NCBI GenBank assembly: GCA_013336035.1
Contig: JAAXUL010000261.1
Span: forward strand, 1 to 9,095
Length of the DNA: 9,095 nucleotides
Origin: Chloroflexales bacterium
GTDB taxonomy: Bacteria; Chloroflexota; Chloroflexia; Chloroflexales; Chloroflexaceae
Direction: 5' to 3'
A program made the position numbers and the translations under genes. The notes beneath the pieces were generated by a model. The model had not been told where the DNA came from and ran no database searches. It saw nothing but the letters and a program-made list of their open reading frames with translations. Shown piece by piece: positions 1 to 6,084 of this stretch; within the stretch, counting starts at the first letter, position 1, and each line of letters begins with the position of its first letter.

Positions 1-340
1 TCAGGCCGGGCAGGCCGTCGGACTCGCTGAAGACCAGGCGGCAGGCCCCGTCGGGGCCGTCGGCGAGGCCGGCGCGCCCGGCGATGGCCCGCGCGATCGC
101 CGCCCGCAGCCAGAGCTCATCGAGCGGCTGGTCAACGTCCCATGTGACGACACGCACGCGGATCTGTGACTCGCCGCTGTAGAAGCCGCGGGCCAGCCAC
201 TCACCGCTAGCGCTGAAGATGTCGACCGACTCGCCGCCGGATGGCGACCCTCGTACGGCGCTAATAGCCCCTGAGAAGATCCAGGGGTGGCGCTGCTGCA
301 GTGGTCGCTCGCGTCCGGTGCGAAGGGTAATGCTTGCCAT
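1..340 (-). CDS. rlmI: Class I SAM-dependent rRNA (cytosine-5) methyltransferase, RlmI type, N-terminal part
   Basis: Reading the minus strand from ATG at 340 gives 113 residues open to the window edge. They begin MASITLRTGRERPLQQRHPW and continue with IFSGAI, then LARGFYSGESQIRVRV and finally VFSESDGLPGL. This is the N-terminal PUA domain and linker typical of the RlmI / YccW family, which methylates C5 of a cytosine in 23S rRNA (C1962 in E. coli). The catalytic Rossmann domain lies outside the window; family members are about 390-400 residues, so less than a third is present. A second in-frame ATG at 346 would add two residues (ML). Neither start has a clear Shine-Dalgarno sequence. The 340 start gives the N-terminus I would expect for the family. 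The gene lies 50-56 bases downstream of mutY on the same strand and has its own promoter-like sequence at 372-400. Family assignment is firm; the exact target base in this organism is inferred. Confidence 0.88.
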   Translation of the reverse strand, partial: MASITLRTGRERPLQQRHPWIFSGAISAVRGSPSGGESVDIFSASGEWLARGFYSGESQIRVRVVTWDVDQPLDELWLRAAIARAIAGRAGLADGPDGACRLVFSESDGLPGL

Positions 341-371
341 AAGCATCCAGTTAGTCAGCTTATGGGTCAAC

Positions 372-400
372 AGTGTAGCAGAGGGGGGGGACGTGGTCAA
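372..400 (-). promoter_or_regulatory. Predicted sigma-70 promoter for the rlmI-type gene, with a C8 run in its spacer
   Basis: On the minus strand TTGACC (400-395) is followed by exactly 17 bases and then TACACT (377-372), with TGC directly before the -10 (380-378), an extended -10 pattern. Transcription would start near 365, leaving a leader of about 25 bases to the ATG at 340. The -35 overlaps the mutY stop codon (397-399). Eight consecutive C (positions 390-383, G on the plus strand) lie inside the spacer. The promoters of rel and korA in this window have the same layout, which strengthens the call. No experiment supports it. Confidence 0.55.
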
Positions 401-1356
401 GGTAGCCGGGCAGTATCGCCCTCGAGCAGCACGAGCCCATCACGGGCCAGACCGGCCGCCAGATCGCGCAGCCAGGGCAGATCCCCCTCAAGAAAGCCCG
501 CCTTCACCAGCGGCCCCAGCTCGATCAGAGGCCGCGCCTCGCCGGTCGGCTGCGCGCGCAGGGCGTCGACCAGGCGGCCTCTGAACCAGCGGCGCGAGCC
601 CTGGTAGGGCTCCTCACGGCGGTCGGCCACACGCTTCACGGCGCGGGCAGGCGCCGGGCCGCCGCCCTCGCCCATCGCCAGCACCAGAGCCTCGTCCTCG
701 GCGCTCCAGGCGGCGTAGGCGCGGCACGCGGCCCGGATCGGGCAGCGGCGGCAGGCGGGCGCGGACGCGGTGCAGACCAGAGCGCCCAGCTCCATAATCG
801 CCTGGTTCCAGGCCCAGCCCCGCCCCGGCGGCACGAGGGTCGCGCCGGCGTCCAGCAGCTCACGCTCGGACGGCGCGGGCTCGCTCTGGTCGGGGCCGGC
901 TAGGGCGCGGCGCAGCACCCGACGGATGTTGGTGTCTATGAAGGCCACATCCTGCTCGAAGGCGAAGCAGGCCACCGCCCCCGCGGTGTACGGGCCGACG
1001 CCCGGCAGCCGGCGCAGGGCCGCGACCTCGCGCGGGAAGACGCCCGCGTGCTCCTCGATCACAGCGCGGGCGGCGCGCTGCAAGTTGACGGCGCGCCGGT
1101 TGTAGCCGAGGCCGGCCCAGAGTCGGATCACCTCGGCGGTGGGGGCAGACGCCAGGTCCTCGAGGGTGGGGAAGGCCGCGAGGAAGGCCAGGTACTTCGG
1201 GATCACTCGCTCGACCTGGGTCTGCTGGAGCATAAGCTCTGAGACGAGAATCCTGTACGGGTCGCGGGTGCGGCGCCACGGCAGGTCGCGGGCGCCAGCT
1301 GCGAACCAGGACAGCAGGCGCTCTTGTAGGGCTGTAGCGTCTAGTGGAGTGCTCAT
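397..1356 (-). CDS. mutY: A/G-specific adenine DNA glycosylase, short form without NUDIX-like domain
   Basis: A 319-residue base-excision repair enzyme that removes adenine mispaired with 8-oxoguanine. The HhH-GPD fold is complete. LPWR is at 25-28. SELMLQQTQV at 39-48 carries the catalytic Glu40. The helix-hairpin-helix LPGVGPYTAGA is at 117-127, with Tyr123 where Geobacillus MutY has its catalytic Tyr126. FIDTNIRRVL at 139-148 carries the catalytic Asp141. Glu40 and Asp141 are each offset by 3 from E. coli Glu37 and Asp138, so there is no net insertion between them. The 4Fe-4S loop is C195-X6-C202-X2-C205-X5-C211. After residue 215 there is no recognisable NUDIX-like 8-oxoG reader; instead there is a short basic region and a helical tail (about 250-310), resembling the short actinobacterial-type MutY. 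It lies 49 bases after rel with no promoter visible in the gap, so it is probably co-transcribed with rel. No Shine-Dalgarno is apparent. Confidence 0.92.
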   Translation of the reverse strand: MSTPLDATALQERLLSWFAAGARDLPWRRTRDPYRILVSELMLQQTQVERVIPKYLAFLAAFPTLEDLASAPTAEVIRLWAGLGYNRRAVNLQRAARAVIEEHAGVFPREVAALRRLPGVGPYTAGAVACFAFEQDVAFIDTNIRRVLRRALAGPDQSEPAPSERELLDAGATLVPPGRGWAWNQAIMELGALVCTASAPACRRCPIRAACRAYAAWSAEDEALVLAMGEGGGPAPARAVKRVADRREEPYQGSRRWFRGRLVDALRAQPTGEARPLIELGPLVKAGFLEGDLPWLRDLAAGLARDGLVLLEGDTARLP

Positions 1357-1366
1357 CGTCTACACA

Positions 1367-1399
1367 GAGGGGGTGAGCGAAGCGAGCGCTCACCCTCTC
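1367..1399 (-). repeat. Inverted repeat (hairpin) between rel and mutY
   Basis: GGGTGAGCG at 1371-1379 and CGCTCACCC at 1387-1395 are perfect 9-base arms around a 7-base loop. GAG at 1367-1369 and CTC at 1397-1399 extend the stem after one imperfect pair. It fills most of the 49-base gap between the rel stop codon (1406-1408) and the mutY start (1356). Read on the minus strand it is not followed by a T run, so it is not a standard intrinsic terminator. It could limit read-through, mark an mRNA processing point, or be a copy of a dispersed palindromic element. Confidence 0.6.
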
Positions 1400-1405
1400 G
1401 CCATC

Positions 1406-3841
1406 TCACCCCTTCCCCGACCCGGACTCGCGCCTGGCCTCGATCACATCGTTGACGCGATTGAGCTTATCGAGGATGCTCGAGAGCTGGTTGATGCTCT
1501 GGATGGTCATGACCACGTGGAGGACGGTGCGGCCGGCGCGACGGGTATGGCCCTGCTCGACCTTCTCGATGTTGATGCCGCCATCGGCGATCACATTCGA
1601 GATATCGCGCCAGAGACCGACGCGGTCCCACGACTCGATGCGGACGGGCACCGAGTAGCCCTTGGGCTGCTGGCCGCCCCACGCCACATCGATCAGACGA
1701 TTGCGGTCACGCTCATTGACGATCGTGCGACAGTCAGCGCGGTGGACGGTAACGCCGCGCCCGCGGGTGACAAAGCCGACCACGGGCTCGCCGACGACCG
1801 GGTTGCAGCACTTGGCGAGGCGGTTGTGGATAGCGCCCACGCCACTGATCTGCACGCCGACGGGCTGGTGGCGGGCGGTGGCGGGCATCTTGGGCAGGTC
1901 GAGGGGCAGCGTATCGGCATGCTGCTGCTGCTGCTGCTCAACCTGCTGGGCCAGGGCCTTCTGGGCCACGCTGCGGGCCGTGATCTCGCCCGCGCCGATC
2001 TGGTTAAACATATCCTCGATCGAGCGGGCGCCTACCATCTCGACCAGATTCTCGAAGCTGATCGTCAGGCCGTGGCGCTTCAGCTCCTTCTCGAGCAGAT
2101 CGCGGCCGGCAGAGATATTCTCGTCGCGCTCGGCGCGGCGGAAGAAGCGCTTGATGTGATTGCGGGCGCTGGGCGTCTTGACGAAGTTCAGCCAGTCGCG
2201 GCTGGGGCCGCGGGCGGTCTTCCCCGTCATTATGTCGACAATCTCGCCATTCTGCAAGTGATAGTCGAGGGGCACCATACGACCGTTGACGCGCGCCCCG
2301 ATACATCTATGGCCCACCTCGGAGTGGATATGGTAGGCAAAGTCGACCGGGGTCGAGCCCTCGGGCAGATCGATGATCTTGCCCTTGGGCGTAAAGACAT
2401 AGACCAGCTCCTCGAACTCGGGCCTGAGGCTCTCGACGAACTCGCGGGCGTCGGTCAGCTCGATGCGCCACGAGATCAGCTCGCGCAGCCACTTGATCTT
2501 GGCCTCATAGTTCTGGTCGCTGCGGGCGGCGAAGCCCTCCTTGTAGCGCCAGTGGGCGGCGATGCCGTGCTCGGCCACGTTGTGCATATCCTCGGTGCGG
2601 ATCTGCACCTCGCAGTGGTGGCCGCCGGGGATGATCACCGTCGTGTGGAGCGACTGGTAGCTGCTCTCTTTGGGCACCGCGATATAGTCGTCAAACTCCG
2701 AGAGGACGGGCGTCCACATGCTATGGACGAGGCCGAGGACGCGGTAGCAGGTGCCCTTAGCCTTATCGGGGTCGGTCTCCTGGATGATCACGCGGATGGC
2801 GAGCTGGTCGTAGATCTGCTCGAGGGGCACGCCCTTGCGCTCCATCTTGCGCCAGATCGAGTAGATATGCTTAGGGCGGCCGGTGACCTGGGCGCGGATG
2901 CCCTCCTTCTCGAGGGCATCGCGCATGCGCCGGATCACCTTCTGGATGATGCGCTCGCGGGCCTCCTTGCGCATCGAGAGGCCGTCGAACAGCTCTTTGT
3001 AGCGGTCGGGGTACATGCCCTTAAAGGCCAGGTCCTCGAGCTCGGACTTAACCTGCCACATGCCGAGACGATGGGCCAGGGGCGCGTAGATATCGAGGGT
3101 CTCGCGGGCGACGCGCTTCTGCTTGGCGGGCGAGGTGGCGCCAAGGGTGCGCATATTATGCAGGCGGTCGGCCAGCTTGATCAGGATGACGCGCGGGTCA
3201 TCGGCGGTGGCGATGAACATCTTGCGGTACGAGCCAGCCTGGATCTCCTCCTTCGACTTGCTCTCGAGGCCCGACAGCTTGGTGACCCCATCGACAAGAT
3301 GGGCGATCTGGTCGCCAAAGAAGGTCCTGATCAGCTCGATACCGACGCCAGTGTCCTCGACAACATCATGGAGCAGGGCCGCGGCGAGCGACTCGGCGTC
3401 GAGGCGCAGCTCGAGCAGGATGGTCGCGACGGCGACGGGGTGGTCGATATAGGGCTCGCCGCTCTGGCGGTACTGGCCGGCATGGGCGATCAGGGCCAGG
3501 GCGTAGGCCCGGCGCACAAGGTCGCCATCGGCGTCGGGGAGGTACTGGTTGAGGCGCGCGGCCAGGGCCTCGACCGTGGGGCTGTTATAGGCGGCCACAT
3601 AGGTAGCGCGCACGCTATCGGCCGTGGTGTCGGGGTGATCCTTCTTACGCAGGTGCTCGGCGATCATCTCGATGATCGGCTGCTGGAGGATGGGGTGTAG
3701 CGTGGCTGTCGTGGGCTCGGGGGCGGGGTCGCGGGTTGGGGCGCGGCGCTGGGGGGTGGGGACGCTTGCGATAGGCAGGGCCTGGCGTGGGTCGCCGGAC
3801 CCATGATCACCGCTAGCTACGGTGGCAGTCGAAGCGTCCAT
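1406..3841 (-). CDS. rel: Bifunctional (p)ppGpp synthetase/hydrolase, Rel (RelA/SpoT family)
   Basis: An 811-residue long-form RSH protein that makes (p)ppGpp from GTP/GDP plus ATP and also degrades it. Both active sites look intact. The HD hydrolase (about 108-260) has Arg125, His134, HDVVEDT at 158-164, and Asp225 and Asn229 in KLADRLHNM; all sit at a constant offset of 81 from the Streptococcus Rel residues as I recall them. The synthetase (about 315-435) has GRPKHIYSI at 321-329, Asp345, YQSLHTTV at 395-402 and Glu411 in EVQIRT. Next come TGS (about 478-540), a helical region, a CAG-coded Gln run at 636-640 (1922-1936), the zinc-finger region with CC at 678-679 and Cys704, and a C-terminal ACT domain (about 731-805). 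The first ~48 residues are an extra low-complexity Pro/Ala/Thr segment. The long start at 3841 has AGGGG close by and GAGAGG 11 bases upstream; Met59 (3667) is an alternative. The gene diverges from korA and has a strong promoter at 3990-4018. Confidence 0.95.
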   Translation of the reverse strand: MDASTATVASGDHGSGDPRQALPIASVPTPQRRAPTRDPAPEPTTATLHPILQQPIIEMIAEHLRKKDHPDTTADSVRATYVAAYNSPTVEALAARLNQYLPDADGDLVRRAYALALIAHAGQYRQSGEPYIDHPVAVATILLELRLDAESLAAALLHDVVEDTGVGIELIRTFFGDQIAHLVDGVTKLSGLESKSKEEIQAGSYRKMFIATADDPRVILIKLADRLHNMRTLGATSPAKQKRVARETLDIYAPLAHRLGMWQVKSELEDLAFKGMYPDRYKELFDGLSMRKEARERIIQKVIRRMRDALEKEGIRAQVTGRPKHIYSIWRKMERKGVPLEQIYDQLAIRVIIQETDPDKAKGTCYRVLGLVHSMWTPVLSEFDDYIAVPKESSYQSLHTTVIIPGGHHCEVQIRTEDMHNVAEHGIAAHWRYKEGFAARSDQNYEAKIKWLRELISWRIELTDAREFVESLRPEFEELVYVFTPKGKIIDLPEGSTPVDFAYHIHSEVGHRCIGARVNGRMVPLDYHLQNGEIVDIMTGKTARGPSRDWLNFVKTPSARNHIKRFFRRAERDENISAGRDLLEKELKRHGLTISFENLVEMVGARSIEDMFNQIGAGEITARSVAQKALAQQVEQQQQQHADTLPLDLPKMPATARHQPVGVQISGVGAIHNRLAKCCNPVVGEPVVGFVTRGRGVTVHRADCRTIVNERDRNRLIDVAWGGQQPKGYSVPVRIESWDRVGLWRDISNVIADGGINIEKVEQGHTRRAGRTVLHVVMTIQSINQLSSILDKLNRVNDVIEARRESGSGKG

Positions 3842-3922
3842 AGGCCCCTAATCCTCTCGTTCCGGGCAGGCTGGCGGCGGACAAAGCTGGGTGGTCAGAT
3901 CAAGAACGCGGCCGGCAACTAT

Positions 3923-3940
3923 CGCCTGACCGCGCCTGAC
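3923..3940. repeat. Tandem 8-base direct repeat in the rel leader
   Basis: CGCCTGAC occurs at 3923-3930 and again at 3933-3940, a period of 10 bases or about one DNA helical turn. It lies roughly 45-60 bases downstream of the predicted rel transcription start. Such spacing suits a protein binding the same face of DNA twice, but with only two short copies chance is not excluded. Confidence 0.4.
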
Positions 3941-3947
3941 ATGTCCA

Positions 3948-3963
3948 CGGTCGTCCGCGACCG
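3948..3963 (-). other. Small GC hairpin near the 5' end of the rel leader
   Basis: CGGTCG (3948-3953) and CGACCG (3958-3963) form a perfect 6-base stem with a 4-base loop. On the rel transcript it would lie about 20-35 bases after the predicted start near 3983, so it could stabilise the 5' end of the mRNA. No T run follows it, so it is not a terminator. Confidence 0.4.
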
Positions 3964-3989
3964 CGACGCATTATATTGGAGTGTTCTTC

Positions 3990-4018
3990 AGCATAGCACC
4001 GGGGCATATCATTGTCAA
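3990..4018 (-). promoter_or_regulatory. Predicted sigma-70 promoter for rel
   Basis: On the minus strand a perfect TTGACA (4018-4013) is followed by 17 bases and TATGCT (3995-3990), with TGC immediately before the -10. Transcription would begin near 3983, giving a leader of about 142 bases to the ATG at 3841. A second -10-like TATAAT lies at 3975-3970 but has no good -35 at the right distance. The match to the consensus and the position upstream of rel make this one of the best promoter calls in the window. Confidence 0.7.
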
Positions 4019-4155
4019 GGAAGGCGAGTCGCGCGCAGATGACAGCCCGGCTACAGCGTGGACGGGCCGCGCCATCAATCCGGACAATGCCAGCCGGCTG
4101 ACTCGTTTCATTATTTTGCACATATATCGCACCGGTCATCACAAGTTATCGCCCG

Positions 4156-4184
4156 TTGAAAGGCCGAAAAGGCGGTGCTAAGAT
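4156..4184 (+). promoter_or_regulatory. Predicted sigma-70 promoter for korAB
   Basis: TTGAAA (4156-4161), a 17-base spacer and TAAGAT (4179-4184), with TGC immediately before the -10 (4176-4178). Transcription would start near 4191, leaving a leader of about 139 bases before korA. The layout mirrors the rel promoter. The palindromic CTTAAG at 4187-4192 overlaps the predicted start site. Confidence 0.65.
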
Positions 4185-4199
4185 AACTTAAGACGCTAA

Positions 4200-4241
4200 C
4201 GACGGGCTTGTCAACGCGGGTGCGCATGGTTGTACCCGTCG
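4200..4241 (+). promoter_or_regulatory. Two mutually exclusive hairpins in the korA leader
   Basis: CGACGGG (4200-4206) can pair perfectly with CCCGTCG (4235-4241). Alternatively CGGGTGCG (4217-4224) can pair with TGTACCCG (4231-4238) using two G-U pairs and a 6-base loop. Both use the same CCCG segment, so only one can form at a time. They start about 10 bases into the predicted transcript. No known riboswitch class is recognised, and no terminator or anti-Shine-Dalgarno arm is evident, so any regulatory role is speculation. Confidence 0.3.
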
Positions 4242-4277
4242 CGGATCACGCTCAGCCACAGTTCGCATAGCCTCCGT

Positions 4278-4291
4278 CAACAGCGCTGTTG
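4278..4291. promoter_or_regulatory. Perfect 14-base palindrome upstream of korA, possible operator
   Basis: CAACAGCGCTGTTG is its own reverse complement over all 14 bases. It lies 38 bases before the korA ATG and about 90 bases after the predicted transcription start. The size and symmetry suit a dimeric DNA-binding regulator, which could block elongation from there, though no regulator gene lies nearby. It could also form a stem in the RNA, but there would be almost no loop, which favours a DNA site. Confidence 0.4.
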
Positions 4292-4329
4292 GCACCGCTC
4301 AACATCAGCGGACACTGCAAGGGTGCATC

Positions 4330-6066
4330 ATGATCAAGAAAGATGATCTGGTGATTCGCGTCGCCGGCGAAAGCGGCGACGGAAGCACCGCAACGGGCGA
4401 GATGCTCGCCCAGGCTGCCGCACGTTCCGGCCTCCACGTCTTCACGTTCCGCACCACCCCCGCCGAGATCAAAGGCGGCCCGGTGATGTTCCAGGTCCGC
4501 GCCTCGAACAACCCGGTCCGCTCGCAGGGCGACGCGGCAGATGTGCTCTTCGCCTTCAACCAGGAGGCCTGGGACCTGCAGCATCAGGCAATGGCGCCCA
4601 ATGCCGTGCTGCTCTACGACTCTGAAGAGTTTACCCCGCCCGCAAGCTTCACCGGCGTGGCCTACCCCATGCCGATCGGCCAGATCGCCGAAGGGGCAGG
4701 TGGCCGTCGCGGCAAGAACGTGGCCGCCCTCGGCGTCGTCGCGGCCCTCTTCGGCCTAGGCCTCACCAGGCTCGAGGATATCGTGCGCGTCAAGCTGGGC
4801 AAGAAGGCCGACCTGCTCGAGGCCAACCTGTCCGCGCTGCGGGCCGGCATCGCGTACGCCCGCACCATGACCAAGGCCGACCCCTTCTGGATGGAGGCCC
4901 ACGACGAGCGCGAGCGCCTGGTGATGACCGGCAACCAGGCGATCGTCGCCGGCGCACTGCACGCAGGCATCGGCTTCTTCGCCGGCTACCCCATCACCCC
5001 CGCCTCAGAGATCATGGAGGGCCTGGCCCCGATCCTGCCCCAGATCGGTGGCGCCTACCTGCAGGCCGAGGACGAGATCGCCTCGGTGATGGCCTGCATC
5101 GGCGCCTCGTTCGGCGGCAAGAAGGCCATGACGGCCACCTCGGGCCCTGGCCTGGCCCTGATGGGCGAGGCCATCGGCTACGCGAGCATGACCGAGATCC
5201 CTCTGGTGGTGGTGGACGCCCAGCGCGGCGGCCCATCGACCGGCCTGCCCACAAAGATGGAGCAGTCGGACCTGAATATCGCCGTCTACGGCGGCCACGG
5301 CGACTCGCCGCGCATCGTGCTGGCGCCCGCCAGCGTGGCCGAGTGCTTCCACCTCACGGCCTGGGGCTTCAACCTCGCCGAGGAGTATCAGTCGCCGGTG
5401 GTCATCCTCAGCGACTACTCGCTCTCGTTCCGCACCGAGACGATCGAGCCCTTCAAGCTGAGCGAGTACCCGGTGAGCAACCGCACGACTCCTCAGGACG
5501 ATCTGCGACCGAAGGAGTACAAGCGCTACTACATCAATGGCAGCTACGTCTCGCCGATGGCTCTGCCGGGCACGGCGCACGGCCAGTACACAGCCACGGG
5601 CCTCGAGCATAACGAGTACGGCGCCCCGGCCTACACCCCCGACGCCCACGTCCAGATGAGCGAGAAGCGCTGGCGCAAGTACGAGGCGCTGCGCCACAGC
5701 CGCGAGTATGTGCGCCGCTTCGGCTCCGAGCACGCGAAGGTGGGCCTGCTCTGCTGGGGCACCACGGCGGGCGTCTGCCGGGGCAGTATCTTCCTGGCCG
5801 CGCAGCAAAACCTGCCGATCGCTATGCTCCAGGTGCAGATGGTCGCGCCCCTGCCCATCGATGCTATCCAGGAGTTTATCGACAGCGTCGATGTTGTCCT
5901 TGTGCCCGAGGCGAACTACCAGGGCCAGTTTGCCCGCATGGTCCAGGCCGAGCTTGGCGTGCGGGTACACAGTATGACCCAGTACACGGGCCTACCCTTC
6001 ACCCGCCTCAGCATCCTGAACAAAGCCAAAGAGCTGATGGGCCTCGGCCTGCCCGAGCTCGTCTGA
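4330..6066 (+). CDS. korA: 2-oxoacid:ferredoxin oxidoreductase, alpha subunit with fused gamma domain (KorA)
   Basis: A 578-residue subunit of the enzyme that converts 2-oxoglutarate and CoA to succinyl-CoA and CO2 with reduction of ferredoxin. The N-terminal gamma-type domain (about 1-190) starts with VAGESGDGS at 11-19. The alpha domain follows: GYPITPASEIME at 219-230, QAEDEIASV at 245-253, ATSGPGLALMGEAIGY at 269-284 and QRGGPSTGLPTKMEQSDL at 298-315, all hallmark stretches of the KorA pyrimidine-binding domain. The C-terminal part (about 468-560) has the expected VLVPEANYQGQ segment. This gamma-alpha fusion paired with a separate beta subunit is the two-subunit KorAB architecture. The start is supported by AAGGG at 4319-4323, six bases before the ATG. 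korB begins 18 bases after the stop. 2-Oxoglutarate is inferred from family resemblance; pyruvate or another 2-oxoacid cannot be excluded from sequence alone. Confidence 0.92.
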   Translation: MIKKDDLVIRVAGESGDGSTATGEMLAQAAARSGLHVFTFRTTPAEIKGGPVMFQVRASNNPVRSQGDAADVLFAFNQEAWDLQHQAMAPNAVLLYDSEEFTPPASFTGVAYPMPIGQIAEGAGGRRGKNVAALGVVAALFGLGLTRLEDIVRVKLGKKADLLEANLSALRAGIAYARTMTKADPFWMEAHDERERLVMTGNQAIVAGALHAGIGFFAGYPITPASEIMEGLAPILPQIGGAYLQAEDEIASVMACIGASFGGKKAMTATSGPGLALMGEAIGYASMTEIPLVVVDAQRGGPSTGLPTKMEQSDLNIAVYGGHGDSPRIVLAPASVAECFHLTAWGFNLAEEYQSPVVILSDYSLSFRTETIEPFKLSEYPVSNRTTPQDDLRPKEYKRYYINGSYVSPMALPGTAHGQYTATGLEHNEYGAPAYTPDAHVQMSEKRWRKYEALRHSREYVRRFGSEHAKVGLLCWGTTAGVCRGSIFLAAQQNLPIAMLQVQMVAPLPIDAIQEFIDSVDVVLVPEANYQGQFARMVQAELGVRVHSMTQYTGLPFTRLSILNKAKELMGLGLPELV

Positions 6067-6084
6067 CGAGGAGCATCAAGCACT

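Larger units (their letters stand above)
3842..4329. other. Divergent rel/korA intergenic control region
   Basis: These 488 bases hold no convincing gene; the short open frames here lack recognisable protein features and overlap the promoters. The region contains, in order: the rel leader (3842 to about 3983) with a tandem direct repeat and a small hairpin; the rel promoter on the minus strand (4018-3990); about 137 bases between the two -35 boxes, including an AT-rich patch at 4105-4128; the korA promoter on the plus strand (4156-4184); and a korA leader of about 140 bases with competing hairpins, a perfect palindrome at 4278-4291 and a small CCGCT/AGCGG stem at 4295-4311 just before the korA ribosome site. 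The base composition is less GC-rich than the flanking genes. Confidence 0.75.

Noticed and set aside
1..204. A 67-codon minus-strand open frame at the left edge
   Set aside because: Out of frame with the rlmI-type reading, which gives a continuous family match from 340 to the edge.
1922..1936. CAG triplet run in rel as a regulatory repeat
   Set aside because: Only five units, in frame, coding a short Gln stretch in the linker before the zinc-finger region; no sign of more than a coding quirk.
1139..3700. An 853-codon open frame on the plus strand opposite rel
   Set aside because: It is the antisense mirror of rel in GC-rich DNA. The rel frame has all family motifs, while this frame is compositionally strange (very rich in Asp, Ala, Leu, Gly and His), has no recognisable domain, and runs across the rel-mutY gap and into mutY.
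3970..3975. A consensus TATAAT on the minus strand as a second rel promoter
   Set aside because: No acceptable -35 at 16-18 bases; the TTGACA-17-TATGCT pair just upstream is much better.
3900..4142. An 80-codon minus-strand open frame in the rel/korA intergenic region
   Set aside because: It spans the predicted rel promoter, has no ribosome site or domain, and is best explained as chance.
5005..5970. A 321-codon open frame on the minus strand inside korA
   Set aside because: Antisense shadow of a gene with clear KorA motifs; no domain resemblance and no ribosome site seen.
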